Assembly: GCA_905235885.1 (NCBI GenBank)
Contig: CAJONM010000051.1
Span: 1-7,710, forward strand
Direction of reading: 5' to 3'
DNA length: 7,710 nucleotides
DNA from: an uncultured Clostridia bacterium
GTDB lineage: Bacteria; Bacillota; Clostridia; UBA1381
Shown: piece after piece, positions 1-6,264 of the stretch
How the letters are laid out: the number at the start of each line of letters is the position of its first letter
Numbering within the stretch: the stretch's first letter is position 1
Made by a program: the position numbers and the translations under genes
The notes under the pieces: model-generated
Seen by the model: the letters and a program-made list of their open reading frames with translations, nothing else
Database searches by the model: none
Told to the model about the DNA's origin: nothing

Positions 1-17
1 AAAAAACGAAGTTTTTT
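1..17 (-). terminator. Possible intrinsic terminator after the flippase gene
   Basis: Read on the minus strand, the sequence after the flippase stop contains AAAAAAC-TTC-GTTTTTT, a 7-bp inverted repeat with a 3-nt loop whose right arm is itself a T run. It lies about 11 bp beyond the TGA stop. The stem has only one G:C pair, so it would be weak, and the window ends inside the T tract, so its full length cannot be judged. Its position at the end of the co-directional gene run favours a transcript end. Confidence 0.45.
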
Positions 18-28
18 ACAGCCGCTTT

Positions 29-1567
29 TCATATATGGATCATTTTTTTCGCTAACGCTACCATATCTCCATACTGAGGGAGCTTTCGGTAAACGAGCCA
101 GAATATCGCATTTGATACAATAACGCTTATGGCGCCTTTTACGCCGAGCAATATAATTGCCATTATCGAGCGATCCGCAATGGGGAATACGGAGCATATC
201 GCTCCGCACGCCGCGCACGCGGCGGCTGTCACTACCGTAAACAACAGCAGCTCAAGCAAATATCCTGATTGCTTGAAATGGGTGAAATAATGCTTGAAAA
301 GTATCTTTGAGCCCCATATGGAGTTTATGAATATCAAGCCGATTATCGTCGAGAGCATTACGCCTACAACTCCGATTATCTGTACCAATATGATGTTAAG
401 AGTGAGATTTACCACAGCCTCAACGATAGGTCTGTATCTGTCCTCCCACCAGAGACCGGCGCTCTGTCGGTATGTATAGCACATATCTCCGCATCTGTTG
501 ATGAAGAAATAAATGCAGAAAACGCTCATGGTCAAGCCGTCAAACATAAGCTCCTGTCCTACCCATATTCTCATAAACGGCTGATACAGGCAGAACAGCG
601 CGGCGGTACAGAAGCCTGCCGCCCACATATAGATAAGCTGTATTTTCCTGAAATCATTGTAATTTTTTTCCTGACTTTCAAGCGCGATTGAGTTTCCGAC
701 GCTTGCGGTTATGTTGTTTGTCATAATATCCATAACTCCGACTATAGAGTTCATTATCAGGAAATAGTTATTGTATTTCGCCAAAGCGGTAAGTCCCAAA
801 AATGTCGATAATACCAAGCTGTCGAGTGAATACCGCATGACTCTTGAGAGCCTGTAGATGAACAGTCCGAAAACTCTTTTCTTTATCTCCGCCTTCAGCT
901 CATCGCTGACCTCGCCCTCGCATTTATATTGAGGGTACATCTTATCGGCAAAATACGCTCTTATGATATTTTCCGCTATCGTGACAAACGGCGTTACGAT
1001 GCAGTAGAAATAGTAGTTTTTGAAAATCGCCAGCAGCGCGATCTGAAGCAGATTTGCGAATATCACCATAACGGTCGTTATATTCGTTGTAACATCCATT
1101 CTCTGCGTGGCGACAAGCAGCGAGTTTTTATAAGCGAACAAAAAGTAGCTTATAACGGTGTTCAGAAGCGATATAAGATACAAAATATATATGTTCGTGT
1201 CTGTAGGTATATCGCCGTTGATGACCTTTGTGATGAACGGCGCAAACGCAAGTCCGAATACCAATATGACCGTGCCTATGACTCTGTATATTTTCTTGTA
1301 CAAGTTAAGAAGCGCGCATACCGTTTCGGTATCGCCCTTTGCTATCGGCTCATACATAGAGAATACCATTGCCATACCCACGCCGAGCTCCGCCAGCGAC
1401 AGAACGGACAGTATCGATGTAAACAGTCCGTTCAAGCCCAGATAAAGCACTCCGACAAAATATATTATCGCCGATCTTGTAAGAAACGGCAGCACCATTG
1501 TTATCATTTTATTGATCAATGAAGCGTAAATATTTCTTTTGGCATTCTGCGTTCTTGTTCCGCTCAA
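29..1567 (-). CDS. wzx: Polysaccharide flippase, Wzx / MOP superfamily
   Basis: This 512-residue integral membrane protein should move undecaprenyl-linked glycan repeat units from the inner to the outer face of the cytoplasmic membrane. Hydrophobic segments recur along the whole length, consistent with the 12-14 helices of the MOP exporters, and the length is normal for Wzx. Family-like features are the N-terminal RTQNAKRN stretch (5-12), YLGLNGLF (42-49) followed by a LAELGVG helix (58-64), and the GLWWEDRYRPIVEAVVN segment (371-387), which resembles the conserved loop and helix of capsule flippases. A short charged loop lies near 212-232. The start is TTG, chosen because a good ribosome binding site lies 7 nt upstream and the family-conserved N-terminus precedes the first internal ATG (Met21). 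It is the last gene of the operon. The transported glycan cannot be deduced, and a teichuronic-acid-type substrate is possible. The symbol is a functional name, not an orthology claim. Confidence 0.9.
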   Translation of the reverse strand: MSGTRTQNAKRNIYASLINKMITMVLPFLTRSAIIYFVGVLYLGLNGLFTSILSVLSLAELGVGMAMVFSMYEPIAKGDTETVCALLNLYKKIYRVIGTVILVFGLAFAPFITKVINGDIPTDTNIYILYLISLLNTVISYFLFAYKNSLLVATQRMDVTTNITTVMVIFANLLQIALLAIFKNYYFYCIVTPFVTIAENIIRAYFADKMYPQYKCEGEVSDELKAEIKKRVFGLFIYRLSRVMRYSLDSLVLSTFLGLTALAKYNNYFLIMNSIVGVMDIMTNNITASVGNSIALESQEKNYNDFRKIQLIYMWAAGFCTAALFCLYQPFMRIWVGQELMFDGLTMSVFCIYFFINRCGDMCYTYRQSAGLWWEDRYRPIVEAVVNLTLNIILVQIIGVVGVMLSTIIGLIFINSIWGSKILFKHYFTHFKQSGYLLELLLFTVVTAAACAACGAICSVFPIADRSIMAIILLGVKGAISVIVSNAIFWLVYRKLPQYGDMVALAKKMIHI

Positions 1568-1574
1568 TTTTCGA

Positions 1575-1581
1575 TCCTCCC
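1575..1581 (-). promoter_or_regulatory. Ribosome binding site fixing the TTG start of the flippase
   Basis: GGGAGGA on the minus strand, followed by 7 nt and then TTG. There is no ATG at a suitable distance, and the coding sequence from this TTG encodes the family-typical N-terminus. It lies in the 41-bp gap after the AAA-ATPase-like gene. Confidence 0.7.
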
Positions 1582-1608
1582 TGTATGTATGTGTTGATCA
1601 ATCGCGTA

Positions 1609-3000
1609 TTATTCGAGAATACAGGAATACTTGTCATTCTCGCTATGATCATTGCGGCTCGCGCTCTTGTTTTCGCGGTCGTTTCCTATATCGACGGGCT
1701 TATCCTTATCGACACCGATTGCCGCCGTATCTGAGACAGTTTCCGCGCTCTGCTTCAATATGTCCTCATACCAGCCCCGTATCTCCATGTTGGGGATCCG
1801 TAGCGAATAAAGGTCTTGCCCGGACCCTTTGGGAGCGCCTGTGACTGTGAGATAGCCTATGTAGTACATAAATGTGTATATAGATGTCAGGTCGTCTTTC
1901 AGATCAGCAAAGGATATGCTGTCATATATACGGCTGCACACTTCTCTGCCGTTGAGCAGATCCTGTATGGGCATTTGTATATCAACGCCTGTGCTTGCGA
2001 GCAGGTCGCCGAGAAATTCGCTGTAGCTCATATCCTTCCACTGCCGACGGGACGGCTTGTGGCTGTTGCGCGACCATTCCTTTATCTGATGAAGAACGCT
2101 CCACGGACTGTAAAGCTCAGAGTCCCCGAACCTGTATCCGCCGTACCATTTCAGAAGGTCATCCTCCTTATTCGTGAGCTTATAATATTCGGTCAGCTCG
2201 TCTATTTCCTTTTGCGTAAAGCCGAAATGCTCCGAATACGCGCTTGATCGGATCGAATTGATCTCGATATTGTTTATTGCGGAGAATATGCTCTCATTCA
2301 ATATATGCAACGATCCTGTTATTACGGAAAATTGCAGGGACGGATTAGTTTTGAGAGCCGATTCGAGCAGAGTTCGTATAAATGCGACCATCTCGTCATA
2401 ATATCCGGCAAGATACGCGCCCTCAAGAGGCATATCGTATTCGTCGATGAAAATGACGGTGTTTTGTCCGTAGTATTTGCTCAGAGCCATACTCAGTTTT
2501 TTCAGCGCGGTGCCAAACAGCAGATCATCACCGGTGTCACATTCGAGTATACGCCTGTAATCCTTTTTTTCGATCTCGGTGAGCTTATCGCTGTCAAGGA
2601 CATAGCTGTACTTTATAAACTGCTCTCTTATGTCCATACATATGCTGAACAGGGCGCGGCTGTAGCTGCCCTGCTTCGCGCTTTTCATAGACAGCGATAT
2701 GACAGGAAACGCGTTCCTGTACGGCGCGACTTCCTCCTCGCGGCTCATTATATCCATGCCGTCGAAAAGGTAGGCGTTGTCCTTTTCGGCAATATCAAAG
2801 AAATATCTCAGCATACTGAAATTCAAGGTTTTACCAAATCGTCTCGGTCTGGTGATCAGATTGTTCTGTCCGCCGTAATGCAGAAGATCGTATATTAGCA
2901 TGGTCTTATCGACATAGTAAAATCCGCCGTCTATAAGCAGCTTGAAGTCCTCATAGCCTATGGGTACCCGTTTATGGCTGCTTTTGCCAAATCCGATCAT
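1609..3000 (-). CDS. AAA-ATPase-like protein (DUF1703-associated family) lacking the C-terminal nuclease domain
   Basis: This 463-residue protein matches the AAA-ATPase-like family that is abundant in gut anaerobes and usually fused to a C-terminal PD-(D/E)XK (DUF1703) nuclease; the cellular role of the family is unknown. The N-terminal VPIGYEDFKLLIDGG and YYVDKT (12-33) are typical. RPRRFGKT (51-58) is the Walker A, and TVIFIDEYD (181-189) is the Walker B. The segment GSLHILNESIF (229-239) corresponds to a usual pattern near GxLRIxKESIF, so the Arg is His232 and the Lys is Asn235. Later family blocks are WYGGYRFG...YSPWSVL (286-303), IGYLTVTG (381-388) and LRIPNMEIR (400-408). Homology appears to stop near residue 416, followed by a hydrophilic tail of about 47 residues with no nuclease motifs. 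The ATG start has GAGGTGA 6 nt upstream. No membrane segment is seen. Its place between chain-length and flippase genes is unusual. Family assignment is from recalled motifs; function is unassigned. Confidence 0.85.
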   Translation of the reverse strand: MIGFGKSSHKRVPIGYEDFKLLIDGGFYYVDKTMLIYDLLHYGGQNNLITRPRRFGKTLNFSMLRYFFDIAEKDNAYLFDGMDIMSREEEVAPYRNAFPVISLSMKSAKQGSYSRALFSICMDIREQFIKYSYVLDSDKLTEIEKKDYRRILECDTGDDLLFGTALKKLSMALSKYYGQNTVIFIDEYDMPLEGAYLAGYYDEMVAFIRTLLESALKTNPSLQFSVITGSLHILNESIFSAINNIEINSIRSSAYSEHFGFTQKEIDELTEYYKLTNKEDDLLKWYGGYRFGDSELYSPWSVLHQIKEWSRNSHKPSRRQWKDMSYSEFLGDLLASTGVDIQMPIQDLLNGREVCSRIYDSISFADLKDDLTSIYTFMYYIGYLTVTGAPKGSGQDLYSLRIPNMEIRGWYEDILKQSAETVSDTAAIGVDKDKPVDIGNDRENKSASRNDHSENDKYSCILE

Positions 3001-3006
3001 GACCTT

Positions 3007-3013
3007 TCACCTC
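3007..3013 (-). promoter_or_regulatory. Ribosome binding site of the AAA-ATPase-like gene
   Basis: GAGGTGA on the minus strand, 6 nt before the ATG. It occupies the 32-bp gap after the Wzz/GGDEF-like gene and shows that the ATPase gene has its own translation signal within the operon. Confidence 0.6.
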
Positions 3014-3032
3014 GTCTTTCAAATAGATTTTA

Positions 3033-4817
3033 TTATTTCATTCTGTTGAATGCACGCCTTATAAGCGTTCTTATGTCGTATATCTCATCATCGGTCGAAT
3101 TGGCAAAGGCAACCGAGCATTTGATATGCACCTCTACATGCTTTTCGTTGTATTCCTTGATGTTTTTGCTAAGCTGCTCTATAAACAGCTCCGCCTTCGG
3201 TACGGCGCATTGCTCGAATATGCCTATAAACTGTCCTACGCCGTTGTAGCCCATAAAGCCGTAATGCTTTGCGCTGAACTTTATTATACGCCCGAAATCC
3301 GACAGTAGCATATCACCGGCGGAATGTCCGACCTTTTCGTTCAGGTCGTTGAGCGTTTTAAGCTTGATAACGATACATGTGCATTCCTCTTCAAGCACCT
3401 TTTCCGCCAATGTATCTATATACATATCGCACATCTGACGGTTGGGAAGCTTCGTCTTCTTATCGGTGTAGAGAATGTACTGTACGAAATCGGATATTCT
3501 TCCGACTATGACCGCGCCGACGCAGCCTATGAACAGGAACAATATCAACGACAGGACAATATATATCTTGATATTTACAGCCTCTGTGGTAATGATCGAA
3601 TTGAGTACCTTCAGATATTGCGCGCCTATGTACTCATTAAGCTCCGTCGCCGTATCCTTTACAAGCGCGTATTCGTCGTTGAGCCTTGTAACGAGCTCGT
3701 TTATGTCGCTCTCCAGATCATCGCTTAGCACCACATTTTCGGGGTTATTCGCAAATACGGAGCGGATGTATTCGGCGTGCTCTCTGTCTATCTCGTTTAT
3801 CCTGATAGACTGATTTATCGCGACATATTCCTGAATAAGATCGTCATAGGTAGTCGTAACATCTATGACCTCGTCGCGGTGGTTATTGTCGACATCGTCT
3901 ATTATCATGGAGCCGTCACTTTCATTTGACGCGTCCTGATTTGCCTTGAGCGTGCTGTTGATTCCCTTTTCGCTGTAGTTGTCGATAAGCGCGAGCAGCT
4001 TTGCCGCCTTTGCGTTGTTGTTCTCTAAATCTATATTGATCCTGTCGATCGTCTCGCGCCGTTTTTTGAGCAGCACATCATTATCCCTTGTGTATTTGCC
4101 CTCAAGAATTGTGGCATACAGCCCCGGAACATCGTAATTGTAGATATAATCGTATATCTGCTCAAGATCGGTAAATGTATAGCCGGTAGCCGACGCTCTG
4201 AAATCGGGATACATACTCTTTTTCTGCAAAAGATAATTGTCTATCTCCGTAACGGAGTCCTCGATAATATCAACGCTGTCTATATAATCATAATCATTCG
4301 ATTCGATATTTGACGCGTTATTGGGCAGGATAAGCTGATCGACATACTTCTCGCTGTAGAACCGGTAGTAGTTCTTTAATACCGCGTCCAGAACATATCG
4401 CGCATAGCTCATCGACTTATCGTTGCCGACCTCGTATGTTATTTTATAATCGGTGGGGAAGTAGTCGTATTCATCGCCCTTGTCTATAGCCGTTTGCTTT
4501 TTTAATTCCTCTTCTTCGGGAATTATCGGCTCGACCTTGAATTTTGAACGGATCTCATCGACCATGCAGTCAAGATTAAGATCCTCTATCGCGCCCGAAA
4601 TGACGGTAGATGAATATATTTCCGAAACATCAAGCTCCGATCCGTTCGGCGCTAAGCCCTGATCTATCGCGTCGTTTGCATATCGTATCGCGGTCACCGC
4701 GGTGTAGGTCTGATTGGAGTTTGCGTAATAATACACGCCCAACGCGCCTACAAGCGCGATTATGAAAATGAGCAGCTTTCCTTTGGCAAGGTATCGCAGT
4801 ATCTGAAATTCCTTCAA
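3033..4817 (-). CDS. Wzz-like chain-length protein fused to a degenerate GGDEF domain
   Basis: This 594-residue protein has a short cytoplasmic N-terminus, a membrane helix near 15-33, a large extracytoplasmic part (about 34-415), a second helix near 416-439, and a cytoplasmic C-terminal domain (about 448-594). The two-helix plan and the first extracytoplasmic block resemble Wzz-type polysaccharide co-polymerases. The C-terminal domain follows GGDEF cyclases: TDKKTKLPNR (451-460) for the usual DxLTGLPNR, then KLKTLNDLNEKVGHSAGD (485-502), GVGQF (526-530) in place of GG(D/E)EF, and an ending in RRAFNRMK. Against PleD numbering, metal ligand D327 is Lys485, E370 is Gly528 and E371 is Gln529, whereas guanine contacts N335 and D344 are kept as Asn493 and Asp502. 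The inhibitory RxxD motif is absent (KHYG, 517-520). Cyclase activity is therefore very unlikely; nucleotide binding is possible. The TTG start shares bases with the preceding gene's stop. Similarity to that gene indicates a tandem paralogue. The role in chain length is inferred. Confidence 0.82.
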   Translation of the reverse strand: MKEFQILRYLAKGKLLIFIIALVGALGVYYYANSNQTYTAVTAIRYANDAIDQGLAPNGSELDVSEIYSSTVISGAIEDLNLDCMVDEIRSKFKVEPIIPEEEELKKQTAIDKGDEYDYFPTDYKITYEVGNDKSMSYARYVLDAVLKNYYRFYSEKYVDQLILPNNASNIESNDYDYIDSVDIIEDSVTEIDNYLLQKKSMYPDFRASATGYTFTDLEQIYDYIYNYDVPGLYATILEGKYTRDNDVLLKKRRETIDRINIDLENNNAKAAKLLALIDNYSEKGINSTLKANQDASNESDGSMIIDDVDNNHRDEVIDVTTTYDDLIQEYVAINQSIRINEIDREHAEYIRSVFANNPENVVLSDDLESDINELVTRLNDEYALVKDTATELNEYIGAQYLKVLNSIITTEAVNIKIYIVLSLILFLFIGCVGAVIVGRISDFVQYILYTDKKTKLPNRQMCDMYIDTLAEKVLEEECTCIVIKLKTLNDLNEKVGHSAGDMLLSDFGRIIKFSAKHYGFMGYNGVGQFIGIFEQCAVPKAELFIEQLSKNIKEYNEKHVEVHIKCSVAFANSTDDEIYDIRTLIRRAFNRMK

Positions 4818-6232
4818 CTCTTATCACCTCCGCCAAAATATCTGAATCTGCACCATATCGCAACGAACGAGCCGCCGATAAGCATGACAGCAAGCGTTGC
4901 CAGAAGATCGGGTCTTATTTTCCGCATCAGCGACATTCCACTTATCTGGAATGTTATGTAATCCTTTGTTTTATATTTTACATATGCCTTATCTATCAGC
5001 GCGATCTGCTTGCCCAACTCGTTGAACTTGACCTGCATATCCTCGATCATCTTCTTTGCCTTGGCAATGTCGGCGCTTTCGTTCTGCCCTGCCTGCATCT
5101 TTGATATGATGTCGTTGTTGGTCTGTATCTTTTTAGCCGTTTCCTGAGCGGTAGCAAGATAGTTATCCGCCTGATTTGCCATATAGTCCATGCCGGTCTT
5201 TGTTTTTGACATATAGTAATTGCCCTTTTCGCGGTCGATCGTCGGGATCATAACTATGCTTATCATCGCCTCGTTATACAGCTTTATGCCGTCATAGCGC
5301 ACATCATACGACGCCATATCCTTATTATATTTTATGCCGTTCATCAGGTTTACATAGTCAAGAACGCGCGTAAAATGCGCCTTGTTGGTCGCAATGCCGG
5401 CTTGCAGGACGAATGAACGGTATCCTTCAATGTCATAATTCTTAAAATCCTCGACCTTTTCGGCAAGGGACTTGAAAGTCTCGTCCGAATTGCCCTCGGT
5501 AAAGGTCTTGTTCTGCTTGACACGCGTGCCAAGATACTTGCTTTGCTGCTGCGCCTTGATGCGGAGCATATCAGCGACCAGAAGAAACTCCATATCGTCA
5601 AATTCTTCTATATCAAAGTCGAGCACGGATCTGTTTTCCGCATACCGTTCATAAAATACATCCGTGTATGCCTTGCACAAGAATTTGAGCATATCGTTTG
5701 TGCTGACCTCCTTTATTTCGGAGGGCTTTTTCAGCCATATTTTAAACGATGTGGCGATATAATAATTATCGCTGTTGAAGCTCTTAGAGATTGTAGGCTT
5801 TATGGTTATCGAATCGATAAGCTGATCCATATCGACAGATGCGGCGTCAATTCCGCAATAATAAAGCATCTTTTCCACTACTTCGGTCGATTTCAGCTCA
5901 TAGATATTAAATCGCGTTGAATTCGGCGTCAGACCCTTTGCGCTTTCCTCATAGTTAAGGTTCATTTGCGCGGTCGATTCGCCGTCGCCCATCGCGACTA
6001 AAAATCCTGCGGCGCATGCCAATATAAGGATCACAAAAAAGCAGATGATCCCCCTGAGGTTAAAAAGCCCGATCAATGTCCTTTTCAATATCCCCTGATC
6101 GGCATAGTTCGCTTCGACTTCATTCAATCGTCTCGATATGGGACTGAATGATTTTTTGATCAATTCCCTGAGAAATTCTATATGTTTGTTTATTCGGGAA
6201 AAATAAAACCATTGTCCTTTTTGGAACTCCAT
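4814..6232 (-). CDS. Wzz-like polysaccharide chain-length / co-polymerase protein
   Basis: This 472-residue protein has a basic cytoplasmic N-terminal stretch of about 60 residues, a membrane helix near 61-81, an extracytoplasmic region of about 360 residues, a second helix near 441-460 and a very short cytoplasmic tail (CRFRYFGGGDKS). This is the topology of Wzz-type co-polymerases. The region 355-420 is rich in helix-forming and charged residues and probably forms a coiled coil, as in the long helices of Wzz. It is similar to the next gene: NYEESAKGLTPNSTRFNIYE (93-112) matches the downstream RYANDAIDQGLAPN block, and NYDIEGYRSFVLQAG (265-279) matches NYDVPGLYATILEG. It has no kinase or nucleotide-binding domain. 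The ATG start has GGAGGTGG 9 nt upstream, in the 32-bp gap after the phosphoesterase gene. It probably forms an oligomer with its paralogue; that and the chain-length role are inferences. Confidence 0.75.
   Translation of the reverse strand: MEFQKGQWFYFSRINKHIEFLRELIKKSFSPISRRLNEVEANYADQGILKRTLIGLFNLRGIICFFVILILACAAGFLVAMGDGESTAQMNLNYEESAKGLTPNSTRFNIYELKSTEVVEKMLYYCGIDAASVDMDQLIDSITIKPTISKSFNSDNYYIATSFKIWLKKPSEIKEVSTNDMLKFLCKAYTDVFYERYAENRSVLDFDIEEFDDMEFLLVADMLRIKAQQQSKYLGTRVKQNKTFTEGNSDETFKSLAEKVEDFKNYDIEGYRSFVLQAGIATNKAHFTRVLDYVNLMNGIKYNKDMASYDVRYDGIKLYNEAMISIVMIPTIDREKGNYYMSKTKTGMDYMANQADNYLATAQETAKKIQTNNDIISKMQAGQNESADIAKAKKMIEDMQVKFNELGKQIALIDKAYVKYKTKDYITFQISGMSLMRKIRPDLLATLAVMLIGGSFVAIWCRFRYFGGGDKS
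4824..4831 (-). promoter_or_regulatory. Ribosome binding site inside the upstream gene, fixing a TTG start
   Basis: GGAGGTGA on the minus strand, 6 nt before the TTG at 4817. It is formed by the Gly-Gly-Asp codons at the end of the upstream Wzz-like gene. Stop and start overlap as TTGA. The next Met in the downstream frame is residue 85, well past the first membrane helix, so TTG is the only sensible start. The arrangement favours translational coupling of the two paralogues. Confidence 0.75.
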
Positions 6233-6241
6233 CCGTTATTT

Positions 6242-6249
6242 CCACCTCC
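6242..6249 (-). promoter_or_regulatory. Ribosome binding site of the first Wzz-like gene
   Basis: GGAGGTGG on the minus strand, 9 nt before the ATG at 6232. It supports this ATG and leaves an intergenic gap of 32 bp after the phosphoesterase stop. Confidence 0.6.
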
Positions 6250-6264
6250 AGTTATCTGCGGCGA

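Noticed and set aside
1511..1602. Repeated TTGATCAAT at 1512-1520 and 1594-1602, the first within a 10-bp palindrome, as a possible operator
   Set aside because: The first copy lies inside flippase codons and the second in the end of the 41-bp gap; two short A/T-rich matches 80 bp apart within an operon are readily due to chance, and no promoter accompanies them.
1568..1608. Remnant of the missing nuclease domain after the ATPase gene
   Set aside because: The gap is only 41 bp and is occupied by the flippase ribosome binding site; no frame there or in the adjoining sequence shows PD-(D/E)XK-type motifs, so a simple frameshift does not explain the loss.
929..2898. Plus-strand open frames of up to 197 codons (for example 929-1522 and 2305-2898)
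   Set aside because: They lie antisense to the flippase and ATPase genes, have biased Arg/Tyr/Gln-rich composition with no recognisable domain, and match the complementary frame of real codons.
3033..3480. Active diguanylate cyclase at the C-terminus of the second Wzz-like protein
   Set aside because: The signature is GVGQF, the metal-ligand Asp is Lys, and the catalytic Glu is Gln, so c-di-GMP synthesis is not expected.
4630..4893. Minus-strand frame of 87 codons across the junction of the two Wzz-like genes
   Set aside because: It is a shifted frame of both genes, rich in Arg and Ser, with no suitable ribosome binding site; the TTG start with its strong site explains the junction.
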